This document shows, piece by piece, positions 18,401 to 27,194 of a DNA stretch of 64,000 bases; position 1 is the stretch's first letter; every line of letters starts with the position of its first letter. Position numbers and translations under genes: made by a program. Origin of the DNA: Peribacillus frigoritolerans (GTDB taxonomy: Bacteria > Bacillota > Bacilli > Bacillales > Bacillaceae). The DNA lies in contig NZ_SMZY01000002.1 of the NCBI RefSeq assembly GCF_004358755.1, positions 868,001 through 932,000 of the forward strand, in the 5' to 3' direction. The notes under the pieces were generated by a model that worked only from the letters and a program-made list of their open reading frames with translations, did not search any database and was not told the DNA's origin.

Positions 18401-19691
18401 CATATTCCTGCTCAAAGTCTTCATACAGGACTTCATGGGTGGTTCTGAGATTTGGATCCTGAACGTGGAAAACTTTCAAATTGTCATCATAGCCCGCAAG
18501 CAATTGAACATGGGAGGTTGTTGGATAATCGATATTGATCATAACGGCCGCATCCAGATCAATCAGCGTTTTTAAAATGTTGGGATTTCCAAAAAAATAC
18601 CTGCTTGTTAACTCTTTTTCATCGAAGTACTCAATTATTTTAGATAACTTTGAACCTGAAACATGAAAGACAGATTCAGCAATTTCATCTTGTTTATACG
18701 TCTTGCCGAACATGCTGAAAATCATTTCTGCACATGCAGGAACACAATAATTATATTTTTGCACGACCGGCTTAAAGTTCACCATTTTAGAAGCATGGTC
18801 TGCCAGGCCAGTAAAGTTTTTATAATGGGATTCTTTCTTAAATTCAGTGTGCTCTGCTAAAAACACTTCAAGCTTCCCGAATTCTTTCTGCTCATAGAAG
18901 GAATCAGCCGTGTAATACTCGACCATTCTCTTATATTCATGAAATGGGGTAAGCGAATGCAAGTCTGAGATCGCTTTCTCCATATCCGTCCAGCGCTTCT
19001 GTTTATAGCACAGCCTAATCTTTTCAACGATCAGTTTTGGAAAATCCGGATAAAGGGTTAAACCTTCTTCTAAAGTGATCAGGGCTTGTTCCGCATCCCC
19101 CTGAAGCGCATGATGCTGAACAAGCAGCAAATAGGCGGTCAAACCGTCTTTTTCATCCTTCTTGCTAGCCTCTAAGCATTTCAATGCCTTGTCCCAATCT
19201 CCGCTTTGCAAAAAGTAATAAGCCCAGAGCGTTTCTGCGGGATCACTGGAAGCTTCTTCACATTTTTTCATATATTGAAACGCTGCTTTTAATCGCCGCA
19301 TCCCAATAAGTGCACTTGCCATTGTAAAATAAAACTTTTCCTTCCATTCATCAGAAAGTTCCTGCTTTTCTATTTCTTTTAAAAGTTCTTCAGCCTCTAT
19401 CAGCTTGTTCTCATCAATAAGCTGCTGGCAATACCAAATAGCCGTCAGAGGAGATTTTAATCTCCTATAGCTGTCTCTTATAATGATTCCGCCAAGCTGC
19501 TCCATTAATGATGCATCTAGAACCTGAAGCAAATACTTCAATTGGCTTTCATCTGTGTAAGATCGGATAAACCCTCGAAAACGTGAAAGCTTATTCTCCT
19601 CGGCAACTTCCCTGTACTCTTCTAAAAAATGCTTTATTGCTTCTGAATAGTCATGTTTTGTCAGCGTTTCTTCTATGTATGATAGATTCAT
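15465..19691 (-). CDS. Giant tetratricopeptide-repeat protein with embedded C39-like peptidase domain (1408 aa)
   Basis: The protein has about 300 residues of helical TPR-like repeats, a papain-like C39 domain at about 305-450, then roughly 900 residues of further TPRs (for example YFHLARVYEAIEQYSKAEEA near 1300 and YNQLGLIYRHQNKLQPALEA near 1335). The C39 domain has Gln-x5-Cys in QKYNYCVPACAEM (Cys near 315), His in SHVQLLAGYDD (near 394) and Asp in VQDPNLR (near 412), so a Cys-His-Asp triad is present. There is no signal peptide or membrane segment, so it should be cytoplasmic. Ordinary C39 domains cut leader peptides at ABC exporters; here neither exporter nor precursor is encoded. It forms a two-gene unit with an APH-fold kinase. 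The function is unknown. Confidence 0.88.
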   Translation of the reverse strand: MNLSYIEETLTKHDYSEAIKHFLEEYREVAEENKLSRFRGFIRSYTDESQLKYLLQVLDASLMEQLGGIIIRDSYRRLKSPLTAIWYCQQLIDENKLIEAEELLKEIEKQELSDEWKEKFYFTMASALIGMRRLKAAFQYMKKCEEASSDPAETLWAYYFLQSGDWDKALKCLEASKKDEKDGLTAYLLLVQHHALQGDAEQALITLEEGLTLYPDFPKLIVEKIRLCYKQKRWTDMEKAISDLHSLTPFHEYKRMVEYYTADSFYEQKEFGKLEVFLAEHTEFKKESHYKNFTGLADHASKMVNFKPVVQKYNYCVPACAEMIFSMFGKTYKQDEIAESVFHVSGSKLSKIIEYFDEKELTSRYFFGNPNILKTLIDLDAAVMINIDYPTTSHVQLLAGYDDNLKVFHVQDPNLRTTHEVLYEDFEQEYGNNGVLSLAVLPEKEAGKLNVLSINEHELAVKLFSMTEVSNKQLSDAEQALLKENLHLMAVSAYVIKYLPGIVAEEILDAAAMYVFEHSKESEYRSLSAAMAYFSVKNNERAMEYLEQLPFKQYLATYWYAKGRLSYNKDDYDGAFEAFAEALKSEPDDHILWGYLALTELNRDRAQEALRYSEIAMDINEDDAFSLINHGIILMEMNEYEKARNLFHSYLKIEKEDGYVWYQRARCDKELGRSKLARRGFQTAIALEPEVPLAYKELSELYEIDYEDVSKAKEILEQGIAAAEDKQMLLHEAGDLSVRALELEQARQFYMQAEAFDPKDVYARISLAALYKEEGKRDQFFKAIHRYFEQFQEDSEFLINAGKLMFAASAEMKEKDSHMDLALSYVEKGILYADANIGEAIEIYVDLVSETPYSRRGLEFLESIREGEIDEFLLISYIGCLYESHGLLEKAKQYLKQAIALKKDDILPFYRLGEIAFKQEDYGEAEKQYKRVLELDPAHEQAMLDLAGIANAREDRKSEKKYLMSAFKVDPYCASVEALLEVLEFQPEIEAFKELLMSVNVEKAFLYDALAHIHGKLGNLKEEEENLNKAFELAPAQFQILHHQVKLWIKQGKMKQAKSQLLTLIMENQENKQLYETWMEVMLGTKSMHKLDNEIKKMKLSDEEKSIVFMNAAAAYERQMQSMRDAYEEMEEQKGWLKRFTNFSKMSLKFGTLIGLYEEALKHDRENVTAVMWYVEFHLDAGLAEDAIKILEQWLRYQWEPDVVYRLAVLYINEFGNVPEKKAVKYLSGACSLIETLLEENEDPDYLVVLGMALLELEEFEESEQALMRAVKIEPAVEKGYFHLARVYEAIEQYSKAEEAIQHAITLNPDNHDNYNQLGLIYRHQNKLQPALEAVEKAVSIEPEDLISLYNRACYLSTLGRYKESAGQLEALYELDEEFVFTEMAEDDEDLESLKEAGYFPKNPLLKR

Positions 19692-19780
19692 ATTTACCCC
19701 TCGCCGGATTATTCAAAATATTTATTTCTTCTTTTTTAAATATACTTTGTTTTATGTGATTTGTAAGCCATTTTCTAACT

Positions 19781-19810
19781 GAAAACCTGCACGTTTATAT
19801 GCAGGTTTTC
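19781..19810 (-). terminator. Hairpin between nucleoside hydrolase and TPR gene
   Basis: Stem GAAAACCTGC/GCAGGTTTTC separated by ten bases. It probably ends the nucleoside hydrolase transcript and insulates the TPR gene. Confidence 0.7.
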
Positions 19811-19819
19811 AAACTTTGA

Positions 19820-20758
19820 TTATCCGAGAGGTGAAGACATTACTTTAATAAGATCAGCAAGGAAGTCCTGATACTGAAAATGAAGGGCAATGGTGTGCCT
19901 TGCACCTGGCTGCACCTGATTATTGCGAAAATCGGCATAGCTGAGTCCTCTTGCGTCATCTAAGACGGAAACTTCGACATTGTTGGTAACAGAATAGATT
20001 TTGTCTTTGTTTAGCATATAGTACAAAGTAAAAACATCGTGTATGGATGCTCCTCTTCTTCCTGGCCTAAGCTTTGCATAAGCATCAGAATAATACTTCG
20101 TAATTGCAGGAATAAGCTCCTTATAGGGATTTGAGGAGATAGAGTATATATATCCTGCAATTTCACTCGTGATAATGGCATTGTTGGTCACATTCAGTGG
20201 GGTTATATATATTTTTTTCGCATACTTAAGCACAACGTTTACTGCTATTGGATCACCATGGAAGTTAGCTTCTGCGAGCGGAGTTACATTTCCCGGGACA
20301 AAAAATGCTCCTCCCATTAAATAAATTTCAGGAACCCCCTGCATGACTTCAAGATTAAAATTAAAAGCATTTGCAAGGGAGGTCATTCTGCCTGTATCAA
20401 CAATAACAAGTTCATCTCCGTGTTCTTCAATCAATGTAAAAATATGACTGAATGGCTTAAGATTAATCTCTATATTCTCTGGAGGCCTTATCGGTCCAAG
20501 CCCTTCCTGCCCATGAATTTCAGGATAATAGACCGAAACCTCGCCGTTTAATGGAAATGTCGCCCCCTCTATAACAGGAATGTCCTCTCTGCCTGCTAGC
20601 TTGAGCAAATAGGCTGCATTTTCTGTTGCCTGCTGTTTAGACACATTCCCATAGCTTGTAACAATACCTAAAAGCTCAATATCGGGATTTAATAATGCGT
20701 AGATAATGGCCAGGGAATCATCAATTCCGGGATCTGCAAACAGTAATATTTTTTTCAT
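19820..20758 (-). CDS. Nucleoside hydrolase (inosine/uridine-preferring family)
   Basis: The 312-residue enzyme begins MKKILLFADPGIDDSLAI, containing the family's DxDxxxDD-type calcium site (here D9, D13, D14). A second site follows, around LMGGAFFVPGNVTPLAEANF (residues 147-166), where the Asn and Glu normally touch the ribose. It should cleave the N-glycosidic bond of nucleosides in salvage; base preference cannot be read. Note that the first motif reads DPGIDD instead of the usual DxDPGxDD, so one early aspartate is replaced by Phe/Ala. No nucleoside transporter is adjacent. Upstream GGTGG lies before the ATG. Confidence 0.9.
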   Translation of the reverse strand: MKKILLFADPGIDDSLAIIYALLNPDIELLGIVTSYGNVSKQQATENAAYLLKLAGREDIPVIEGATFPLNGEVSVYYPEIHGQEGLGPIRPPENIEINLKPFSHIFTLIEEHGDELVIVDTGRMTSLANAFNFNLEVMQGVPEIYLMGGAFFVPGNVTPLAEANFHGDPIAVNVVLKYAKKIYITPLNVTNNAIITSEIAGYIYSISSNPYKELIPAITKYYSDAYAKLRPGRRGASIHDVFTLYYMLNKDKIYSVTNNVEVSVLDDARGLSYADFRNNQVQPGARHTIALHFQYQDFLADLIKVMSSPLG

Positions 20759-20949
20759 TATTAATCCACCTATTTTCTAATGTCAGATGATTATATATAT
20801 GGAATTGGAAAAGATTGAATGCAACGTTTCACTCCGATCGCTTTTGAATGGGTAAATAGTCATTTGCCTCTAAAATTTTTTCAGTACACAGGATTTTTAA
20901 AATCTGAGTGTAATATATTCACTTAACTGAAAGATGGAGTGTGAGGATC

Positions 20950-23334
20950 ATGGAAGCAAAGGCAGAACGCAGATTAGTACCCCGGAGACGCAGAGGTATA
21001 TGGATTGGAGCTTTCGCCATTCTCTTTCTTCTAATCGGAGTATTTATTTATGTAAACCTTTTCACTGAGAAAAGTCTTCCCCAATTAAATGGAGAAGTAA
21101 ACGTCAGAGGGTTGACCGATGCAGCCCAAGTAACGAGGGATAAAAACGGGGTACCGCATATTATGGCGCAATCAGACAAAGATTTATACATCGCACAAGG
21201 ATATGTGCAGGCTCAGGATCGCCTCTTCCAGATGGATTTAAGCAGAAGACAGGCGTCTGGAATGCTGAGTGAAGTGGTCGGCGAGGCAACTGTTGAAAAG
21301 GACAAATTTTTCAGAACGCTTGGTTTGAGAAGAGCAGCTGAAGCTTCCTATCCCGAGTATGATGAATCTTCAAAAGATGCCATGCAGTGGTTTGCAGACG
21401 GTGTAAATGCCTTTATGAAAGACGCAAAAGAACAAGGGACACTGCCTCTTGAATTCAGCCTGCTGAATTACGAGCCGGCAGAATGGACACCAATCGATTC
21501 CCTCACCATCGGAAAATATATGGCTTTTGATTTAGGAGGCCATTGGTCAGGGCAGGCGTTCCGCTACTGGGCGCTTGATACGTTTCCAAAAGAGAAAGCA
21601 TATGACTTATTTCCTTCCTATCCAAAGGATGCCCCTGAAATTCTGTCTGCTTATGAAGAAGTGAATATGAACATGGAGAAAAGCTTTGCAAGTGCCATCA
21701 TTCCACCAGAATTTAACGGAAGCAACAATTGGGTTGTGAGCGGTGAAAAAAGTGAAAGCGGGAAACCTCTGCTTGCAGACGACCCCCACCTCTCACTTGC
21801 CACCCCATCAATCTGGTATCAAATGCATCTGCAAAGTGGCAGCATGAATGTCAGCGGCGTTATTTTTGCCGGCGTCCCTGGAATCATTCTTGGACACAAT
21901 GATTATATTGCCTGGGGTGTAACGAATACGGGGCCAGATGTACAGGATTTATATATTGAAAAACGCAATCCTGATAATCCGCGGCAATTTTTATACAACG
22001 ATAAATGGGAAGATGCAAAGGTGTTTAAAGAGCCTATCGCGGTGAAGGATGAAAAGATCATTGATTATGAAGTGATTGAAACAAGGCACGGCCCGATCAT
22101 GTCCGAATTTGCATTTGATAAAAAGCAGGATACAGCTCTCGCTATGAAATGGACAGCTCTAATGCCTTCAACCGAATTCCAGGCAGTTCTCTCAATGAAC
22201 AAAGCGAAAGACTGGGACGAATTCGAACAGGCTCTTGAAGATTTTCACGTTCCAACCCAAAATTTTGTTTTTGCCGGGGCGGATGGAACCATTGCCTATA
22301 AGGCAAACGGAAAAATCCCAATCCGGAAAAAAGGTGACGGTATGATTCCTGTACCTGGCTGGACTGATGAATATGAATGGGAAGGATTTATTCCTTATGA
22401 TGAGCTTCCCCGCGCGGTCAACCCTGAGGAAGGATTTGTTGCTACCGCAAACAATAAGGTGATTGATGATTCGTACCCCTACCATATTAGTCATCATTGG
22501 GCGCAGCCTTATCGGTATATGAGAATTAAAGAAGTTTTAGAGACAGAGGATAAGCTCACTTTAAATGATATGAAAAAACTGCAGATGGATCAGCGAAATT
22601 TATACGCTGAGGAATTTTTGCCCGCCATTCTTAAAAGAATCAGCGCGGCTGATTTAAATGAGAGCGAAAAAGCTTCTGCCAAATTGCTTGCAAAATGGAA
22701 CATGGAAGATGATAAAGAGATGGGAGCTCCGCTTCTCTTTCACTTGCTGATGAAAGAAATTCCCGTCACTCTTTTTGAAGACGCTGTTCCAAAAGAAATG
22801 GATGCCTTATTTGAAGGAAAACAGGGAATCGTTGATGAACTGCTCAGACGTGCTTTTAACGGGAATGAGTCTGAATGGATTTCAGATAAGGGTGGCCTTG
22901 ATAAAGTTTTGCTCATTTCATTTGGGAATGTCGTCGCCTCTCTTCAAGAAGAATACGGCGATAACCCAGAGGATTGGAAATGGGGCGACTACCATCAGCT
23001 TTATTTTGGCCACCCTCTTTCTTCAGCCTCTCCTGTTTTAAAATGGCTGTTTAATAACGAGAAACCTCAGCCTGTCGGCGGCAGTCAGATTACAGTCGCC
23101 GCCGCAAACTATAATCCTGAAGGAATCGTCAATCACGGTGCTTCTTGGCGCTTTGTCATCGATGCGGCTGACATGACAAAAGGACACCATATTGTCGGAC
23201 CTGGCCAATCCGGCCATGTGAAAAGCGATTGGTATCAAGATCAGATTGCTGATTGGATGAACGGAACCTATCATCTGACTGACCTAGATGCGGTGCAGAA
23301 GGAAGAAAGCTTAACTTTATTGCCGGAGAAATGA
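20950..23334 (+). CDS. Penicillin acylase family Ntn-hydrolase, membrane-anchored
   Basis: The product of about 794 residues has a basic N-terminus (RRLVPRRRRG) followed by one hydrophobic helix near 17-38, so it is probably an uncleaved membrane anchor with the enzyme outside. Family signs are HGVPHI-like NGVPHIMAQSDKDLYIAQGY near 65-85, the self-processing site GSNNWVVSG with the nucleophilic Ser near 258, and HGPIMSE near 380. Relatives hydrolyse amide bonds of penicillin G, acyl-homoserine lactones or other N-acyl compounds; the substrate is not predictable. The start could also be GTG 20941; ATG 20950 has better Shine-Dalgarno spacing. It stands alone between terminators. Confidence 0.88.
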   Translation: MEAKAERRLVPRRRRGIWIGAFAILFLLIGVFIYVNLFTEKSLPQLNGEVNVRGLTDAAQVTRDKNGVPHIMAQSDKDLYIAQGYVQAQDRLFQMDLSRRQASGMLSEVVGEATVEKDKFFRTLGLRRAAEASYPEYDESSKDAMQWFADGVNAFMKDAKEQGTLPLEFSLLNYEPAEWTPIDSLTIGKYMAFDLGGHWSGQAFRYWALDTFPKEKAYDLFPSYPKDAPEILSAYEEVNMNMEKSFASAIIPPEFNGSNNWVVSGEKSESGKPLLADDPHLSLATPSIWYQMHLQSGSMNVSGVIFAGVPGIILGHNDYIAWGVTNTGPDVQDLYIEKRNPDNPRQFLYNDKWEDAKVFKEPIAVKDEKIIDYEVIETRHGPIMSEFAFDKKQDTALAMKWTALMPSTEFQAVLSMNKAKDWDEFEQALEDFHVPTQNFVFAGADGTIAYKANGKIPIRKKGDGMIPVPGWTDEYEWEGFIPYDELPRAVNPEEGFVATANNKVIDDSYPYHISHHWAQPYRYMRIKEVLETEDKLTLNDMKKLQMDQRNLYAEEFLPAILKRISAADLNESEKASAKLLAKWNMEDDKEMGAPLLFHLLMKEIPVTLFEDAVPKEMDALFEGKQGIVDELLRRAFNGNESEWISDKGGLDKVLLISFGNVVASLQEEYGDNPEDWKWGDYHQLYFGHPLSSASPVLKWLFNNEKPQPVGGSQITVAAANYNPEGIVNHGASWRFVIDAADMTKGHHIVGPGQSGHVKSDWYQDQIADWMNGTYHLTDLDAVQKEESLTLLPEK

Positions 23335-23347
23335 AAAGACTGGAATA

Positions 23348-23384
23348 AACAGACAGCATGCCATTGCATGCTGTCTGTTTTTTT
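23348..23384 (+). terminator. Terminator of the penicillin-acylase gene
   Basis: Perfect 14-bp stem AACAGACAGCATGC/GCATGCTGTCTGTT, loop CATT, then T-run. Confidence 0.95.
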
Positions 23385-23445
23385 GTCATAAACCAGGAAT
23401 TAGTGGATGCAGCCACTATTTAAGAATTAAATAAAACAATATAAA

Positions 23446-23471
23446 AAGCCGCCCTGATTCCCCGGGCAGCC
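23446..23471 (-). terminator. Terminator of the maltose-type LacI regulator
   Basis: Leftward hairpin GCTGCCCGG/CAGGGCGGC followed by TTTTT. Confidence 0.75.
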
Positions 23472-23481
23472 TAATTTTGCA

Positions 23482-24525
23482 TCATGCGTGATGCAGCTTT
23501 TCTTCTTGTATATATCCCTTGCATGACTGCCTTTTCATAAGCTTATGCGGGATAATGATCCGTTTAATTGGATCGTTAGGATCTTCCACCAGCTGAATCA
23601 CATGCTTGGCAGCTTCATAGCCTAATTGAAAAATATTAATATCCACAGTAGTAAGCGGCGGTCTTGAAACTTCTGACAGCATCACATTATTAAACGATAC
23701 AACTGATACGTCATTAGGTACATTTATGCCCATATCATCAAGCATATTCAGAACTCCGAGCGCCATTAAGTCATCGGCTACGACAAGCGCAGTCGGCGGC
23801 TCATTCAATTTGAACAATTCCTGAACAGCTGCCTGCCCGCCTTCTTTTAGAAATTGAGCATGCACAATGTAGTCATCACGGTATTCAAGTCCTGCATTTC
23901 GAATCGCTTTCTCATACCCTAAAAGGCGTTCAACTGTCACCACAAGCTTAAGATTACCTCCAATAAAAGCAACGCGGTCATGTCCAAGCTCAATCAAATG
24001 TTCTGTTACTTCTTTTGCTGCCCGGTAATTATCGTTGTCTACGTGAGTAATTAACTCTACATCCTTAAATGGTTTTCCAACGATTACAAACGGGAAGTTT
24101 TTCATAAGCAGGTATTTTGTCAGTTTATCATCTACTTGTGAATACAAGAGAATGATCCCGTCCACCCGTTTTCCTTCAACCATCTGAACGACACCTTCCA
24201 TAATTTCAGCATCGGTTTCTCCAGTGGACATATGCAGGGCATAATGTTTTTGGTGAGCTCCTTTACTGATGCCGCGGATCACTTCCGGAAAGAAGGGGTT
24301 TAAAAAGGCTTTGTCGGCAGAACCCGGAATCACGATTCCAATAGCCTGAGTCGATTGATTTGCAAGACTTCTGGCTATGAAATTCGGATGATATCCAAGC
24401 TCAGTCATGGCTTCTCTTACTCGCTCTTTTGTTTTCTCACTTATACGCGGGTTATTAGCAATCACTCTCGATACGGTTGATGGAGCTACATTTGCTAACC
24501 TTGCGACATCTTTTATTGTTGCCAC
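23482..24525 (-). CDS. mdxR: LacI family transcriptional regulator of maltodextrin genes (MdxR/MalR-like)
   Basis: The 347-residue repressor has an N-terminal helix-turn-helix ATIKDVARLANVAPSTVSRV (residues 2-21), the hinge LANQSTQAIGIVIP near 53-66, and a sugar-binding periplasmic-type domain to the end. It is the last gene of the leftward mdxE-mdxF-mdxG-amylase cluster and resembles MalR/YvdE regulators of maltose and maltodextrin use. Its likely targets are the palindromic TGCAAACGTTTTCC sites in the mdxE/neopullulanase intergenic region and itself (inference). A cre-like site lies 97 bases upstream of its start, so CcpA may also control it. Confidence 0.88.
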   Translation of the reverse strand: MATIKDVARLANVAPSTVSRVIANNPRISEKTKERVREAMTELGYHPNFIARSLANQSTQAIGIVIPGSADKAFLNPFFPEVIRGISKGAHQKHYALHMSTGETDAEIMEGVVQMVEGKRVDGIILLYSQVDDKLTKYLLMKNFPFVIVGKPFKDVELITHVDNDNYRAAKEVTEHLIELGHDRVAFIGGNLKLVVTVERLLGYEKAIRNAGLEYRDDYIVHAQFLKEGGQAAVQELFKLNEPPTALVVADDLMALGVLNMLDDMGINVPNDVSVVSFNNVMLSEVSRPPLTTVDINIFQLGYEAAKHVIQLVEDPNDPIKRIIIPHKLMKRQSCKGYIQEEKLHHA

Positions 24526-24621
24526 AATCCCATCCCTCTCTTACTTTCATCATGTTTGGAGCAGTTTTTTCTCTCCAAATTGAAAAGTCTAATTTAACAT
24601 ACTCTTTTTTAAATAACCACT

Positions 24622-24637
24622 TTGTAAACGCATTCAC
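24622..24637. promoter_or_regulatory. cre / LacI-type operator before mdxR
   Basis: TTGTAAACGCATTCAC fits the CcpA consensus WTGNAANCGNWNNCWW at every position. It sits between the amylase and regulator genes. Confidence 0.7.
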
Positions 24638-24651
24638 TTTGAATCCTTTAT

Positions 24652-24685
24652 AACCAAAGAGAAATCATCTCATTTCTCTTTGGTT
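24652..24685 (-). terminator. Strong hairpin after the alpha-amylase gene
   Basis: Perfect 14-bp inverted repeat AACCAAAGAGAAAT/ATTTCTCTTTGGTT, six-base loop, without a long T-run. It could be a partial terminator or an mRNA-protecting stem between the amylase and mdxR. Confidence 0.65.
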
Positions 24686-24693
24686 CACTGAGC

Positions 24694-26232
24694 TTAGGAT
24701 GTCTGCTTCTTTCTTCTGTTCATGTATAGGAATCCTGCAAATACTGCCGGAACTGCCACGAACACACTGATTAACGGCAAGTTGGGGCCAGTTTTTTCCC
24801 CAACCTCAAAGATCTCAGCTGTTTCACGGTCGAGAATAAATTCATACTCTCCGTTCTTTTCTTCTGTCATATCGCCTGTAAGCAGTCCGCGCAATTCTTT
24901 ATTTTCTTCAAGCGCTTTTGCCGGGATAACGGCGTTTATTGATTCAGCGGAATTATTTAACGCAATAACAGTCATTTCATTCTTATATGTTCTTTTAAGG
25001 ATGGTCATTCCTTTTTCATCATATAAAACGTCCATTTCTCCGCGTCTTAAAGAAGGAAATTCAGAGCGGATCTTTCCAAGCTTTGACACATACTTGATGA
25101 GATCTTCATTGGCACGGAAATTCATCATCCGGCGATTGTCCGGATCATTGCCGCCGTCCATCGCAATCTCTGTGCCATAGTACACGATTGGCATGCCAGG
25201 TGCTGAATACATGTATGCAAGAGCCATCTTCAGCCGGGTAACCGGATTTTGATTATTCGCAATGGCTTTCCGTGTAAAACGTTCATTATCATGATTATCT
25301 ATAAAATTGCCTAAAACATAAGGATCTTTATAAAGAATTTGATTGCGTTTAAACACGTTGGCAAGCATTCCTGGCGATCCCCCTGCATTCGAAAACACTT
25401 TAGATGCATCATTATAAAAAGGATAATCAACGACCGAATCAAGGCCTGCTTCCGTATAACCCGATACGTAGCGAGGATCTTTATCCCAAACTTCGCCCAT
25501 CAAGAAGAAATCTTTTTTCACTGATTTTACTTCTTTTGAAAATTCCTCCCAAAAGGCTTTAGGAACGTGGCGAACAGTGTCCAGTCTATAACCGTCGATG
25601 TCTGTTTCCGTAATCCACCATTTGGCAGCATCCATTAAATAGGCTTTCGTTTCAGGATTTTCAGTGTTTAAATCCGGCAAGCCAAACAGCCAGCCATTTT
25701 CTACTTCCTCTTGATTTTGCCAGTTGGCAATATCCTTCTTTTCATGAAACCAGTCTTTCTTTTCAGGATCATTCAGCCATGGATGCTTATAGCCCGTATG
25801 ATTGACAACAAAATCAAGCATGACCTTCATATCCCGTTTGTGCGCTTCTTTTACAAGCGTTTTAAAGTCCTCGAGTGATCCAAAGTTTTCATCCACGTTT
25901 TTAAAATCACGAATCCAATACCCGTGATAGCCGCCTTCTTCATTATCAAAGACCGGAGTCAGCCAAATAGAAGTAAACCCCATTTCCTGAATGTAATCCA
26001 GTTTATCGATAATCCCTTGAAGATCTCCGCCGTGATATGCCTTCGGATCTTTGGGATCTGCTTCAAAATCGTTGCTTGTATCGCCATTATTGAAGCGGTC
26101 AATCATAATAAAATACATGCTTTCATCTTGCCACGATCGTTCTTCCTTCTCTTGTGCCCGAACAGTGTTTACTGAAAAACCTGAGAGAAGGAAAAAAGGG
26201 ATGATCAGTACTTGTAGTATACGTTTAAACAT
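24694..26232 (-). CDS. Secreted, C-terminally membrane-anchored GH13 alpha-amylase
   Basis: The 512-residue protein has a signal peptide (MFKRILQVLIIPFFLLSGFS, cleavage after VRA near 26), then a GH13 barrel: FVVNHTG (region I), GYRLDTVRHV with nucleophile Asp (region II), FLMGEVWDKD with acid Glu (region III) and NFIDNHDNERF (region IV). The end has a hydrophobic helix (LPLISVFVAVPAVFAGFLYM) plus NRRKKQTS, a tail anchor, so the enzyme stays on the cell surface. The start ATG 26232 follows GGGGGGCAGAGGG. It lies downstream of mdxG and would feed the MdxEFG importer with maltodextrins. Confidence 0.92.
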   Translation of the reverse strand: MFKRILQVLIIPFFLLSGFSVNTVRAQEKEERSWQDESMYFIMIDRFNNGDTSNDFEADPKDPKAYHGGDLQGIIDKLDYIQEMGFTSIWLTPVFDNEEGGYHGYWIRDFKNVDENFGSLEDFKTLVKEAHKRDMKVMLDFVVNHTGYKHPWLNDPEKKDWFHEKKDIANWQNQEEVENGWLFGLPDLNTENPETKAYLMDAAKWWITETDIDGYRLDTVRHVPKAFWEEFSKEVKSVKKDFFLMGEVWDKDPRYVSGYTEAGLDSVVDYPFYNDASKVFSNAGGSPGMLANVFKRNQILYKDPYVLGNFIDNHDNERFTRKAIANNQNPVTRLKMALAYMYSAPGMPIVYYGTEIAMDGGNDPDNRRMMNFRANEDLIKYVSKLGKIRSEFPSLRRGEMDVLYDEKGMTILKRTYKNEMTVIALNNSAESINAVIPAKALEENKELRGLLTGDMTEEKNGEYEFILDRETAEIFEVGEKTGPNLPLISVFVAVPAVFAGFLYMNRRKKQTS

Positions 26233-26354
26233 CCCTCTGCCCCCCTTAGTGCGTAATAGCTGTCCCGTCTCCATATAAGCGGATTCGAGACAGCTTTACG
26301 TATAAGACTATTAAACTATGTCTGTTAATTCAAGATGAAATCGATTTCCGACTC

Positions 26355-27194
26355 TTATCCTTTATTCGCTCCAGCCGTTAATCCTTCAACAATATATTTT
26401 TGGAAAAGCAAGAATAGAATGGTGATTGGAACTGCTACTAGAACCGCTCCGGCTGCGAACGTTGTAAATTGAGTGCTCGTTCTGCCCGTTACGAATTCAA
26501 ATAGACCAACTGCAAGTGTTTTGTTATCGTTTGAACGAAGGATCAGACGGGCGAAGATAAAGTCCATCCAAGGTCCGATAAAGTTATTTACAGCAATAAA
26601 TACTAAGATAGGCTTTGACAATGGCATCATGATTTTAAAGAAAATCGTAGTATGACTGGCACCGTCCATTTTTGCTGCTTCTTCTAAGCTTCTTGGAAGA
26701 CCATCAAAGTATCCTTTAACAAGCCATGCTCCAAACGGAATCGATCCGCCAGCATACACTAAGATAAGACCCCAGTGATTGTCCAATAATCCGATTTGAA
26801 GAAGTAAAATGTAGATTGCAATCATTCCCATGAAGCTTGGGAACATTTGCAGGACAAGCATCGCCATTAACCCCTGTTTGCGGCCCGGAAAACGGAAGCG
26901 TGAAAACGCATATGCTGCTGTTACAACAAGGAATGTTGAAATTACCATGTTGAAGAATGCAATTTTAAACGTGTTTTTGTACCATGTTAAATATTTTGTT
27001 TCCTCAAATAGATAACGGTAGTGATCAAGACTTAAAGCTTCTGGAATAAGCTTTGTTGCAAACAGTGAATCCCCTGGATTTAATGACCCGATCAGGATGA
27101 AATAGACAGGATACAATACAAGAATCGCTGTTATGATCAATATGGCGTATATAAAGCCAACGACGAGTTTATCAGTTAATTTTTTATTCATCAT
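26355..27194 (-). CDS. mdxG: Maltodextrin ABC transporter permease MdxG (MalG-like)
   Basis: The 279-residue inner-membrane protein has six predicted helices and the permease EAA loop LPRSLEEAAKMDGASHTTIF near 160-180, which docks to the ATPase. It overlaps mdxF by four bases (ATGA). The ATPase is not in this cluster; in B. subtilis the shared ATPase MsmX serves MdxEFG, and the same is likely here. Confidence 0.94.
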   Translation of the reverse strand: MMNKKLTDKLVVGFIYAILIITAILVLYPVYFILIGSLNPGDSLFATKLIPEALSLDHYRYLFEETKYLTWYKNTFKIAFFNMVISTFLVVTAAYAFSRFRFPGRKQGLMAMLVLQMFPSFMGMIAIYILLLQIGLLDNHWGLILVYAGGSIPFGAWLVKGYFDGLPRSLEEAAKMDGASHTTIFFKIMMPLSKPILVFIAVNNFIGPWMDFIFARLILRSNDNKTLAVGLFEFVTGRTSTQFTTFAAGAVLVAVPITILFLLFQKYIVEGLTAGANKG

